In this document: in pieces, positions 8,333 through 15,856 of the stretch | Layout of the letters: each line of letters begins with the position of its first letter | Numbering within the stretch: the first letter of the stretch is position 1 | Origin: Campylobacteraceae bacterium | GTDB lineage: Bacteria > Campylobacterota > Campylobacteria > Campylobacterales > Campylobacteraceae | Length of the DNA: 22,380 nt | Reading direction: 5' to 3' | Assembly (NCBI GenBank): GCA_012521935.1 | Contig: JAAYLJ010000091.1 | Location: 1-22,380 of the forward strand | Translations under genes and position numbers: made by a program | The notes under the pieces: generated by a model | The model's database searches: none | Told to the model about the DNA's origin: nothing | What the model saw: the letters and a program-made list of their open reading frames with translations, nothing else

Positions 8333-8982
8333 AACCTGTAGCCTCTACGACGAACTGTCTCAATCGTGGAGATATCTAGTGGTTTATCCATTTTTTGTCT
8401 AATTTGATTAATTGCAACTTCAATCACATTTGGAGTAACTAACTCTGGCTCTTCCCAGATAGCGTCTAAAAGTTGTTCTTTTGAAACAATTTGATCACTA
8501 TGTCTAGCTAAATGAGTTAAAACCTCAAATGGTTTACCTTTTAGCTCAATATCTTGGCCTTTATATGTGATCTTCTCTTCATCTGGATCAATAACTAAAT
8601 CATCAATCTTAATGACATTAGTTCCACCAAATCTTAGTCTTGCTTCAATTCTTGCAACTAAAATATCAAAATCAAATGGTTTTTTAATATAATCATCTGC
8701 ACCAGCTTTTAAGGCTTTAATTTCACTCTCTTTATCATCTTTTGCAGAGAGTACAACAGCTGCAGTTCTAGGGGACTTTTGTTTTACTAAAGTAATTAGA
8801 TCTAAGCCATCACCATCTGGTAACATCCAGTCAGTTAGAATTAAGTCATAATTTCTAATCCCAATATAATACTCAGCATCTTTGAAATTCTCAGAATTGT
8901 CTGTTTGGTAACCAAACTCTTGCAAGCCTTCAGCAATAGTTTTATTTAGGGTTACTTCATCTTCTACGATTAGTATCCGCAT
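8311..8982 (-). CDS. cosR: OmpR-family response regulator of the CosR / HP1043 (HsrA) lineage
   Basis: DNA-binding response regulator of 223 residues: receiver (1-about 115) and winged-helix effector (about 125-220). The effector, around LKGKPFEVLTHLARHSDQ and RRRGYRFC, matches my memory of C. jejuni CosR and H. pylori HP1043 almost residue for residue; those are essential regulators of oxidative stress and core metabolism. A single cysteine, C218, sits at the position reported as redox-relevant in CosR. Unlike the orphan homologues, the receiver is fully canonical: acidic pair E7-D8, phospho-acceptor D51 (LTDWMLPDGDG), S79 and K101. The ATG has AAGGA seven bases upstream. The kinase gene overlaps its 3' end. 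The CosR assignment rests on recall, not on a search. Confidence 0.9.
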   Translation of the reverse strand: MRILIVEDEVTLNKTIAEGLQEFGYQTDNSENFKDAEYYIGIRNYDLILTDWMLPDGDGLDLITLVKQKSPRTAAVVLSAKDDKESEIKALKAGADDYIKKPFDFDILVARIEARLRFGGTNVIKIDDLVIDPDEEKITYKGQDIELKGKPFEVLTHLARHSDQIVSKEQLLDAIWEEPELVTPNVIEVAINQIRQKMDKPLDISTIETVRRRGYRFCFPKKV

Positions 8983-9014
8983 TTAGTTTTCCTTAAGGTA
9001 AGATTTATGGGTGG

Positions 9015-9043
9015 ATTGTACCATAATTTAAGCATCATTTCAA
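9015..9043 (-). promoter_or_regulatory. cosR promoter with possible tandem CosR site
   Basis: Minus strand: -35 TTGAAA (9043-9038), a spacer of exactly 17 bases, then an extended -10 TGG-TACAAT (hexamer 9020-9015). This is the best-formed promoter in the window and lies about 33 bases before the cosR ATG. Two similar half-sites, CTTGAAA and CTTAAAT, begin 12 bases apart across the -35 and spacer. That arrangement suits tandem binding by an OmpR-family regulator, so autoregulation is plausible. Confidence 0.6.
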
Positions 9044-9060
9044 GAATTTTTAATCATATT

Positions 9061-9384
9061 TTAATATTTTCTCTCTAGTCTCGCTCCTACGGAGGCTTTA
9101 TGGATAATTTTTGTTTTTTTAATGCTTAAAAATAGAGTTAAAATCTTAGGGAATGTTTTTTTTATCTCTTGTTCAAGTTTTAAAAGTGCGCCCTCTACAG
9201 TTTTAAATTTATTATTAATTAACACTCCCTCAATGAGCAAAATGGCTTTAACATAATCAACTACTAACTCTTCATCTTCGCAACCAAAACTAGCATCAAT
9301 AGTAACTTCTTGTGCAAAAATTCTCTCATGAGGAAGTAGTCCAATGATGATATTTAACCTTAAATCATTTATAAAAACTTCCAC
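9061..9384 (-). CDS. folB: Dihydroneopterin aldolase-like protein FolB
   Basis: Tunnelling-fold enzyme of folate synthesis that cleaves dihydroneopterin to 6-hydroxymethyl-dihydropterin and glycolaldehyde. The protein has 107 residues, slightly short for the family (about 115-120). Seen: N-terminal strand and loop IIIGLLPHERIFAQ with the substrate-binding glutamate, then a T-V-E-G helix pattern, and a C-terminal KASVGARLER strand where the catalytic lysine is expected. The middle is divergent, as is common in this phylum. The start is GTG, sharing one base with the plsY stop (TAGTG), with a purine-rich GAGGGAAGAG upstream, so it is coupled to plsY. The C. jejuni homologue lies next to cosR, from memory. 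Confidence 0.85.
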   Translation of the reverse strand: MEVFINDLRLNIIIGLLPHERIFAQEVTIDASFGCEDEELVVDYVKAILLIEGVLINNKFKTVEGALLKLEQEIKKTFPKILTLFLSIKKTKIIHKASVGARLERKY

Positions 9385-10004
9385 TAAATCACTCTTCCCT
9401 CTTCGCCTTTAAACAGTCTGATGATATTTGGAATATGCTTGTAAATCACAATAAAAGCGATGATAATAATTGGAGCGTGAGTATTAATATGAGGCATTTC
9501 ATAATGGATTAAAAATGAACTAATGATAAGAGCTAAAAGCCCGCCAAGTGAAGCAACAGATGAAATTTTTACACTTTTACTTACGATAAACCAGACAATT
9601 ATTGCAACTAAAGCTTCTAATGGTAGAAAATATATAATCACTCCAAGGGCAGTTGCAACTCCTTTTCCACCTTCAAATTTTAAATATGGACTAAAGCAGT
9701 GTCCAATGACAGCCAAAACACCAATAGTCCAAGCTGTTTGAATGGGCAAGTTTAAATAGTGCGCAATGAGTATTAAGGATAAACCTTTAAACCCATCTAA
9801 AATTACCGTTGTAATAGCAAGTTTTTTTGCTAAAGATGGATTTTTATCTTTTAAAACTCTTAAAACATTTGTAGCCCCAATGCTGCGACTCCCAAGCTCT
9901 CTAATGTCAGTTTTTGCAAAAAGTTTTGCTAAAACTAAACCAAAAGGAATTCCGCCAATGAAGTAGGCTAAAAGATAAAATAAGATATTGATATTTGTCA
10001 ACAT
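9384..10004 (-). CDS. plsY: Glycerol-3-phosphate acyltransferase PlsY
   Basis: Inner-membrane enzyme that moves an acyl group from acyl-phosphate to the sn-1 position of glycerol-3-phosphate, the first step of phospholipid synthesis. The protein has 206 residues with several hydrophobic helices. Conserved loops seen: GGIPFG near residue 17, the phosphate-binding loop GSRSIGATNVLR (usually GSGNIGATN elsewhere; two residues differ), LDGFKG, GHCFSPYLKFEGGKGVAT, and the C-terminal YKHIPNIIRLFKGEE. The start is ATG at 10004; a possible AAGGA is rather far upstream (about 11 bases). It heads the plsY-folB pair and is divergent from nadA. Confidence 0.96.
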   Translation of the reverse strand: MLTNINILFYLLAYFIGGIPFGLVLAKLFAKTDIRELGSRSIGATNVLRVLKDKNPSLAKKLAITTVILDGFKGLSLILIAHYLNLPIQTAWTIGVLAVIGHCFSPYLKFEGGKGVATALGVIIYFLPLEALVAIIVWFIVSKSVKISSVASLGGLLALIISSFLIHYEMPHINTHAPIIIIAFIVIYKHIPNIIRLFKGEEGRVI

Positions 10005-10131
10005 ATGCTAGATAATCCTTAGTGTAAGATAGATTAAAATTTTTTGTAAAAAATGGTAGCAAAAAATCCATTAGGTTGCGTTTAATATCACCTTTGGTAT
10101 AATCTCAAGCTTAAAAAACAAAGGAAAAAGA
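10005..10131. other. Divergent plsY-nadA intergenic region
   Basis: 127 bases, the longest gap in the window. It holds the nadA promoter and ribosome site on the plus strand. On the minus strand the plsY promoter is not clear; only AT-rich tracts are visible. No RNA gene or riboswitch-like structure is apparent. Confidence 0.6.
10076..10103 (+). promoter_or_regulatory. nadA promoter
   Basis: A consensus TATAAT (10098-10103) preceded by TTTGG, with a TTGCGT -35-like hexamer at 10076-10081 and a 16-base spacer. It lies 28 bases before the GTG start, with AAGGA at 10121-10125 as ribosome site. It probably drives nadA-nadC-flhB. Confidence 0.6.
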
Positions 10132-11124
10132 GTGAGCAATATAGCTATTTATGAGCAGATAAAAGAGTTAAAAGAGGCACTTGAAGTCTCTATTGTCGCG
10201 CACTATTATCAAAAAAATGAAGTATTTGAAATGGCAGATTTTACAGGCGACTCACTCCAACTTGCTCAGTGGGCAGCTAAAGACAATAAGCCAAACTTAA
10301 TCTTTTGCGGAGTTGGCTTTATGGGCCAAAGTGTAAAACTATTAGCTCCCAAAAAAAGAGTTTTAATGCCAAAAATTGCATGTTGTGCGATGGCTAGAAT
10401 GATAGATGAAGTACAGTATGATAATAGTGTGAAAGCTTTAAATGAAGCTGGCATTACAAATGAGGAGATTATGCCAATAACTTACATCAACTCTTCTGCG
10501 CAGGTTAAAGCAAGAGTTGGCAAAATGGGTGGAATGGTTTGTACAAGCTCAAATGCAAAGATAATCATAAAAGAAGCATTAAAAAGTGGTAAAAAAATTC
10601 TATTTATCCCAGATAGATGTTTAGGACAAAATATTGCTAGAGATATGGGACTTAAGTCTAAAGTAATTGGGCTTGATAGTGATTTAAAAGATGCAGATAT
10701 ATTGTGCTATAACGGATTTTGCTCTGTTCATCAACTTTTTGAAGTAAGCGATGTAAAGTTTTATAAAGAGAATTTTCCAAATATTAAGATAGTAACTCAC
10801 CCTGAGTGCAAGCCTGAAGTTTGTGAAATTTCTGATTTTGTAGGCTCAACTGCTCAAATGATTAAATATATAAAATCTCTCCCCCTAGAAACTCCTGTTG
10901 CTGTTGGCACAGAGTACAATTTAGTAAAACGCTTAAGAGAGAAAAATACATATGTTCTCTCATCTACAAAACCACAATGCCCTACAATGAATGAGACAAC
11001 TTTAAAGGATTTGCACAACACTTTAATTTCACTGAAAGATAAAGATTTTTCAAGCGAAGTTTTAATAGATGAAGATGTTAGACACTGGGCTAATATAGCA
11101 CTAAAGAGAATGTTTGAATTATGA
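10132..11124 (+). CDS. nadA: Quinolinate synthase
   Basis: [4Fe-4S] enzyme condensing iminoaspartate with dihydroxyacetone phosphate to quinolinate in de novo NAD synthesis. The protein has 330 residues. Seen: AHYYQ near 23-27, DFTGDSLQLA (36-45), IFCGVGFM (57-64), TYINSSAQVKA, PDRCLGQNIA and VGTEYNLVKRL. Three cysteines fit the cluster ligands of the family: C85 in CCAMA, C197 in CSVH and C283 in CPTMNE. The start is GTG with AAGGA six bases upstream. Its stop overlaps nadC by four bases (ATGA). No nadB is present in the window. Confidence 0.97.
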   Translation: MSNIAIYEQIKELKEALEVSIVAHYYQKNEVFEMADFTGDSLQLAQWAAKDNKPNLIFCGVGFMGQSVKLLAPKKRVLMPKIACCAMARMIDEVQYDNSVKALNEAGITNEEIMPITYINSSAQVKARVGKMGGMVCTSSNAKIIIKEALKSGKKILFIPDRCLGQNIARDMGLKSKVIGLDSDLKDADILCYNGFCSVHQLFEVSDVKFYKENFPNIKIVTHPECKPEVCEISDFVGSTAQMIKYIKSLPLETPVAVGTEYNLVKRLREKNTYVLSSTKPQCPTMNETTLKDLHNTLISLKDKDFSSEVLIDEDVRHWANIALKRMFEL

Positions 11125-11951
11125 TAAAAAAGTTTGTAGTTAAAGCCTTAAATGAAGATTTAGGAAGAGGGGATCTTTTTGAAATTATCTCTTATCCTAA
11201 AGAGGCAACTGCAAAAATTATCTCTAAAGATAGTGGGGTTTTTGCTGGAGAGATCTATGCAAAAGAGCTTTGTAAGTATTTAAATTGTGAGATAGATTTG
11301 CTAACTCAAGATGGGAAAAGCATTAAAAATGGTGATACTTTAGCAAAGCTAAAAGGAGATACAAACTCTTTATTAAAACTTGAGCGAACTCTTTTAAATC
11401 TACTTCAACACGCTAGTGGCATAGCTACAAATACTCAAAAATATGTCAAAAAAATAGAAAATTTAAATGTAGTGCTTCTTGATACTAGGAAAACTAGACC
11501 GCTTTTAAGAAACTTTGAAAAATATGCAGTAAGATGCGGGGGCGCGCACAATCACCGTTTTGGATTAGATGATGCATTGATGTTAAAAGATACCCATTTA
11601 GCAATCTTGAAAGATTTAAAAAGTAGTGTACAAAAAGCTAGAAAACTACTTCCATTTACTACTAAAATAGAGGTTGAGTGTGAAAATCTTGATCAAGCTA
11701 AAGAGGCTTTTTTAGCTGGAGTTGACATAATAATGTGCGACAATATGAGCTTAAGTGAGATTAAAAAGGTAGTTAAATTAAAAGATGAAAAGTATCCTCA
11801 TGTAAAGCTTGAGGCAAGCGGCGGGATAAGTTTAGAAAATATTGAAATCATTGCAAAAAGTGGAGTTGATGCCATAAGTGTTGGCAGTTTAATCCACCAA
11901 GCAAAGTGGCTTGATTTTTCCATGAAAATGGAGCCATTTAATGGCAGATGA
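11121..11951 (+). CDS. nadC: Quinolinate phosphoribosyltransferase (decarboxylating)
   Basis: Converts quinolinate and PRPP to nicotinate mononucleotide, the step after NadA. The protein has 276 residues, normal for the family. Seen: NEDLGRGD (11-18), the HASGIAT segment (97-103), DTRKTRP (121-127), CGGAHNHRFGL with the quinolinate-binding residues (139-149), MLKDTH, VECEN and the PRPP-phosphate loop EASGGI (231-236) followed by GVDAISVGSL. The ATG overlaps the nadA TGA (ATGA). Its 3' end overlaps flhB by 11 bases. Confidence 0.97.
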   Translation: MIKKFVVKALNEDLGRGDLFEIISYPKEATAKIISKDSGVFAGEIYAKELCKYLNCEIDLLTQDGKSIKNGDTLAKLKGDTNSLLKLERTLLNLLQHASGIATNTQKYVKKIENLNVVLLDTRKTRPLLRNFEKYAVRCGGAHNHRFGLDDALMLKDTHLAILKDLKSSVQKARKLLPFTTKIEVECENLDQAKEAFLAGVDIIMCDNMSLSEIKKVVKLKDEKYPHVKLEASGGISLENIEIIAKSGVDAISVGSLIHQAKWLDFSMKMEPFNGR

Positions 11952-13005
11952 TCAAGAAAAAACAGAAGAACCTACCTCCAAAAAAATTGAAGATGCCAGA
12001 AAAGAGGGAAATGTCCCTAAAAGTCAAGATACAAATAGTTTTATAACTTTAATTGTAGCTTGCGCAGTCTTGCTAATCATGTTTGGATTTTTGCAAGAGA
12101 GAACTAAAAATCTATATCTTTTTTATTATGACTTCATTGGGCAAGAGATTACTAAAGTAGCCATCTTGCAAATTGTAATTACTACAGTTATGGAGCTAGC
12201 CCTCATGGTTCTTCCAATCGCAGTTTCAGTTGCCATAGCTGGGGTGCTAGCAGGATTAATGCAGTTTGGATTTTTATTTACAACCAAATCAATCACACCT
12301 GATCTTAAAAAAATAGATCCAATCAAAGGGCTTAAAAATCTATTTTCAATGAAAAAACTCATTGAAGGGCTAAAGACAATTTTAAAAGTTTCAGCAGTTT
12401 TTGCCGTAGCTTTTTATTTTTTATTAGAGTTTACAAAAGAGGTCCAAGAGACGGTATTTTTAGGAATTTGGCAGCAGATATTTTGGCTTAGAGATAAAGC
12501 CATAATACTAATAGCAGTCATGCTAGCACTTCTTTTAGTCATAGCTTTTTTAGATTTAATGTTTGTTAGATATAACTACTTTAAAGAGCTTAGAATGAGT
12601 AAGCAAGAGATAAAAGATGAACACAAGCAGATGGAAGGAGATCCACAGGTAAAATCAAGAATTAGAAAAGTACAGATGCAAATGAGCCAGCGAAGAATGA
12701 TGCAAAATATTCCTGATGCAGATGTAGTAATCACAAATCCAACTCACTATGCTGTTGCCATTAGATATGACCAAAGCAAAGATAGAGCTCCTGTTGTTTT
12801 AGCAAAAGGGGTTGATTTTTTAGCTCTTAAGATAAAAGAGATTGCACTAAATCATGGTGTGCAAATAGTTGAAAATCCACCACTAGCAAGGGAGATTTAT
12901 AGGCAGTGTGATGTGGATGAAGCAATACCTGAGAATCTATATAAAGCAATAGCTGAAGTGCTAGCCTTTGTCTATCAAAACAATAAGAAAAAACAGCGTA
13001 ATTAA
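11941..13005 (+). CDS. flhB: Flagellar export switch protein FlhB
   Basis: Inner-membrane component of the flagellar type III export gate that switches export from rod/hook to filament substrates. The protein has 354 residues. Seen: the conserved charged start (EKTEEPTSKKIEDARKEG), four membrane segments (about 34-51, 85-110, 147-165, 188-208), the linker (MSKQEIKDEHKQMEGDP), and the autocleavage site NPTH at N266-H269, followed by the ALKIKEIA and ENPPLAR motifs of the cytoplasmic domain. GGAG seven bases before the ATG lies inside nadC, which it overlaps by 11 bases. It is not among other flagellar genes here, which is common in this phylum. Confidence 0.98.
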   Translation: MADDQEKTEEPTSKKIEDARKEGNVPKSQDTNSFITLIVACAVLLIMFGFLQERTKNLYLFYYDFIGQEITKVAILQIVITTVMELALMVLPIAVSVAIAGVLAGLMQFGFLFTTKSITPDLKKIDPIKGLKNLFSMKKLIEGLKTILKVSAVFAVAFYFLLEFTKEVQETVFLGIWQQIFWLRDKAIILIAVMLALLLVIAFLDLMFVRYNYFKELRMSKQEIKDEHKQMEGDPQVKSRIRKVQMQMSQRRMMQNIPDADVVITNPTHYAVAIRYDQSKDRAPVVLAKGVDFLALKIKEIALNHGVQIVENPPLAREIYRQCDVDEAIPENLYKAIAEVLAFVYQNNKKKQRN

Positions 13006-13021
13006 TATTTTATAACAATTT

Positions 13022-13030
13022 TGATAAAAT
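13022..13030 (+). promoter_or_regulatory. Candidate promoter for M23 peptidase gene
   Basis: An extended -10, TGATAAAAT (TG-A-TAAAAT), 34 bases before the next gene's ATG, in a 59-base gap after flhB. No convincing -35. Inferred from sequence only. Confidence 0.4.
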
Positions 13031-13064
13031 CCTCATCTTACATTAAAAATCATTTGGAGAAACT

Positions 13065-14426
13065 ATGCAAAAAAGAAGCAGCACAAAAATTTTCATACTA
13101 TTTATAACTATTTTAATAATATTTTTAGCTCTATATCTACATAAATCACCACTTTTTGAAAAAAATGCACCCAAAATCACACTTGAAGATGAGATTTATT
13201 GGAATTTAAAAGATCCATTACCTTTAAAAATAAGCGATGAGAGTGGGGTAAAATTTTTAAGAGTTACACTAAGTGATGATTCAAATAGTGTAACACTTTT
13301 TAGTGAAAACTATCAAAATTTGGCAAATGAAGTAGAAATATCTTTAAACTATCCAAAGGGCGGTTTTTTTAGCAAAAGTGAAAGTTTCACACTAAAAGTT
13401 GAAGCAATAGATGGAAGTAAGTGGAATTTTTTTAGGGGAAATAGTGGAATTTTAGAGAGTAAAATCATAGTAGATAAAAAAAGTCCAATCTTAAACATAG
13501 TTGCAAACTCGTACAAGATAACAAAAGGAGGCGCAGCATTAGTTGTATTTAAGGCTGAGGATGAAAATTTAAAAGAACTTTACATAAAAACAAATTTTAA
13601 TAAAATATTTAAACCACTCCCTTTTTATAAAGAAGGTTACTACTTTTCGCTAATAGCATGGCCAAGAGCTGAGGATAGTTTTCAAGCAACTATCGTAGCG
13701 ACTGATAAAGCAAAAAACAAAACCAATGCAAGTATAAGATTTTTTCTTGAGAATAAAAAATATAGAAACTCTAATTTAGCTTTAAAAGAGAGTTTTATTG
13801 GTGGAAAGATAAGCGAGCTTGCAAGAGAGTACGCAGATGATTTTGATGAGCTTACTCCTCTTGAGAGATTTATTTTTGTGAATGAAACGTTAAGAAATGA
13901 AGATGAGAAAACCATAGAGAAGATAACTTCAAAAGTATCAAGCGCGTCTTTAGAAAAAACAATAACTCCTTTTTATCCTTTAAAAAATGCAGCAGCAGTT
14001 GCTAGTTTTGGGGATTATAGAACTTTTACATTTGAAGGAAAAAAGGTAAGCCACTCCTATCATTTAGGATTAGATCTTGCTAGTACCGCCCAAGCAAAGA
14101 TTGTAACAACAAATCCTGGCAAGGTAGTTTTCGCCCAAAAAAGAGGAATTTATGGAAATAGCGTGATAATAGATCATGGTTTAGGACTTTACTCTTTATA
14201 TAGCCACTGCTCTTCACTTCTTGTTAGTGAAGGAGATGAGGTTAAGGCACTAGATGTCATAGGAAGAACAGGAGTTACTGGGCTAGCTTTAGGGGATCAT
14301 TTGCATTTTGGGATGATAGTGCAAGGGGTTGAAGTTAGGCCTGAGGAGTGGATGGATAGTAAGTGGATGAATGATAATGTATATGGTATTTTTAAAGATG
14401 CAAAAGCTTTGATAGATAGGCAATAA
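13065..14426 (+). CDS. M23-family peptidoglycan endopeptidase, membrane-anchored
   Basis: Predicted zinc metallopeptidase that cuts peptide cross-links in the cell wall, acting in the periplasm. The protein has 453 residues. A single N-terminal membrane helix (about 8-25, preceded by KRSSTK) has no clear cleavage site, so it is probably an anchor. Residues about 35-300 form a beta-rich region with no domain I can name; its repeated strand patterns suggest Ig-like modules. The LytM/M23 domain is at about 300-435 with HLGLD (H333, D337), H381 (SHC) and HLH (H412, H414), so all ligands and catalytic histidines are present. The ATG has TTGGAG upstream. Homologues in this phylum include cell-shape endopeptidases; the C. 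jejuni gene before lpxC is also an M23 protein, from memory. Confidence 0.92.
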   Translation: MQKRSSTKIFILFITILIIFLALYLHKSPLFEKNAPKITLEDEIYWNLKDPLPLKISDESGVKFLRVTLSDDSNSVTLFSENYQNLANEVEISLNYPKGGFFSKSESFTLKVEAIDGSKWNFFRGNSGILESKIIVDKKSPILNIVANSYKITKGGAALVVFKAEDENLKELYIKTNFNKIFKPLPFYKEGYYFSLIAWPRAEDSFQATIVATDKAKNKTNASIRFFLENKKYRNSNLALKESFIGGKISELAREYADDFDELTPLERFIFVNETLRNEDEKTIEKITSKVSSASLEKTITPFYPLKNAAAVASFGDYRTFTFEGKKVSHSYHLGLDLASTAQAKIVTTNPGKVVFAQKRGIYGNSVIIDHGLGLYSLYSHCSSLLVSEGDEVKALDVIGRTGVTGLALGDHLHFGMIVQGVEVRPEEWMDSKWMNDNVYGIFKDAKALIDRQ

Positions 14427-14517
14427 CTGCTTGTTTACCGATGGTTGACTCTTTATTGTTAATATTTTGGAATTAATGTTGCTTAATAGCCATAAAGATA
14501 TGAAATAAGGTATTTTT
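14427..14517 (+). other. Intergenic region before lpxC
   Basis: 91 bases between the M23 gene and lpxC. It contains TTGACT near 14443 and several AT-rich hexamers, but no pair with convincing spacing, so a promoter is possible but not placed. TAAGG, seven bases before the lpxC TTG, is the ribosome site. No hairpin terminator or RNA gene is seen. Confidence 0.5.
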
Positions 14518-15396
14518 TTGAAACAAACAACAATTGAAAATAGAGTTGAAAGTGTTGGAATTGGGCTTCATAAGGGTGAGCCAATTAAGATAGTCTTAGA
14601 GCCTTTAGAAGCGGATGAGGGCATTGTTTTTCATAGGAGCGATTTGGGAATTAGCATAAAAGCAACTCCTGAAAATGTTGTAAATACTCAAATGGCTACA
14701 GTCATTGGAAAAGATGGAGCAATGATTTCAACCATTGAGCATCTTCTCTCAGCAATCTACTCCTATGGAATAGACAATATACGCATAGCTGTAGATGGAG
14801 CAGAAGTACCTGTTATGGATGGAAGCAGCGCTAGCTTTTGTATGCTTTTAGATGAAGCTAAAAAAAGAGTACTTAATGCCCCAAAAAAATTTATTTTGAT
14901 TAAAAAACCAGTAGAGATTCAAGAAAGAGAAAAATTTGTTAGGGTTATCCCATCAACCACTCCAACTTTTAGATTTAAAATAGATTTTGATCATGTTGCC
15001 ATAGGCTCGCAAGAGTATAGTTTTGAATTTAGTAAGAAAAACTTTTTAAAAGAGATTTCAAAAGCTAGAACATTTGGTTTTTTAAAAGATGTGCAAATGC
15101 TAAGATCTCGCGGATTAGCTCTTGGCGGATCGCTTGATAATGCGGTAGTAATGGATGAAAAGAAGATTTTAAATCCTGAGGGACTTAGATTTGAAAATGA
15201 GTTTGTAAAACATAAAATTTTAGATGCACTAGGAGATTTAGCTTTGCTAGGCGCTCCAGTTATTGGAGATTATGAATCTTTTGCAGGAAGTCACCACTTA
15301 AATCATCTTTTAACCAAAGAGATTTTAAAAGATTCATCAAATTATGAAGTAAAAACATTTGAATTTGAAAATATGTATGAAAAGGTTTTTGCATAA
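14518..15396 (+). CDS. lpxC: UDP-3-O-acyl-N-acetylglucosamine deacetylase
   Basis: Zinc amidase that commits the cell to lipid A synthesis. The protein has 292 residues. Seen: the N-terminal KQTTIENRVESVGIGLHKG signature, STIEHLLSAIY with zinc ligand H75, VPVMDGSS, the RTFGFLKD segment (184-191), LDNAVV, and HKILDALGDL with the other zinc ligands H232 and D236. The catalytic histidine is in SHHLN (about 259). The start is TTG with TAAGG seven bases upstream. The TAA stop lies over the expected start of the following TsaB-like gene. Confidence 0.97.
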   Translation: MKQTTIENRVESVGIGLHKGEPIKIVLEPLEADEGIVFHRSDLGISIKATPENVVNTQMATVIGKDGAMISTIEHLLSAIYSYGIDNIRIAVDGAEVPVMDGSSASFCMLLDEAKKRVLNAPKKFILIKKPVEIQEREKFVRVIPSTTPTFRFKIDFDHVAIGSQEYSFEFSKKNFLKEISKARTFGFLKDVQMLRSRGLALGGSLDNAVVMDEKKILNPEGLRFENEFVKHKILDALGDLALLGAPVIGDYESFAGSHHLNHLLTKEILKDSSNYEVKTFEFENMYEKVFA

Positions 15397-15848
15397 CTGT
15401 TGAAGTTTTAGTTTTAAATTTAGATTCTCCTTTAAAGATTGGGATTTATCACGAGGGCAAGCTCATTAAAAACTATGAATCTGAAGAAAAAAGTAGTGAA
15501 TCTTTGCCTAAATTGTTTGAAACTATTTTAAAAGAGTACAAACCTAGCAAACTCTATTTTGCAAAAGGGCCTGGCAGTTTTATGGCAATAAAAGTTACAT
15601 ATCTTTTTTTAAAAACTCTCCATTTAGTAAAAAATATCCCGCTTTTAGCCACAGATGGATTTATTTTTAATGATAATAATCCCATAAAAGCGATGGGAAA
15701 AAGTTACTTTATCAAAGATAAAAATGGTAATATTTCATTAAAAGTTTTTAAAGATGAGATAAAGCACCCTTTTATGTTACCAAAAAATTTACCATATGAA
15801 AGTTTTAGTGAAGATACTCTACCTCTATATCATCTACCAGCTGTTTAG
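15393..15848 (+). CDS. Short TsaB-like (YeaZ/M22-type) protein, non-canonical start
   Basis: A degenerate, short member of the TsaB family, which scaffolds TsaD in making the t6A modification of tRNAs. The frame is open from a stop at 15378-15380. Read from ATA at 15393 it gives 151 residues, against about 220-230 for E. coli TsaB. The N-terminus then matches the family: a hydrophobic strand ending LNLDS, then IGIY-HEGKL, and AKGPGSFMAIK, equivalent to the GPGSFTG loop. No ATG, GTG or TTG occurs before TTG at 15504, which would delete the whole first strand pair. AAAAGG lies seven bases before the ATA. Gene order (lpxC, this gene, thrB) matches a small hypothetical gene in C. jejuni, from memory. 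The start is inferred. Confidence 0.7.
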   Translation: MTVEVLVLNLDSPLKIGIYHEGKLIKNYESEEKSSESLPKLFETILKEYKPSKLYFAKGPGSFMAIKVTYLFLKTLHLVKNIPLLATDGFIFNDNNPIKAMGKSYFIKDKNGNISLKVFKDEIKHPFMLPKNLPYESFSEDTLPLYHLPAV

Positions 15849-15856
15849 GAGAAAAT

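Noticed and set aside
15504..15848. TTG 15504 as the start of the TsaB-like gene
   Set aside because: It would remove the first strand and the LNLDS segment that match the family, and no good ribosome site precedes it; the frame is open and family-like from 15393.
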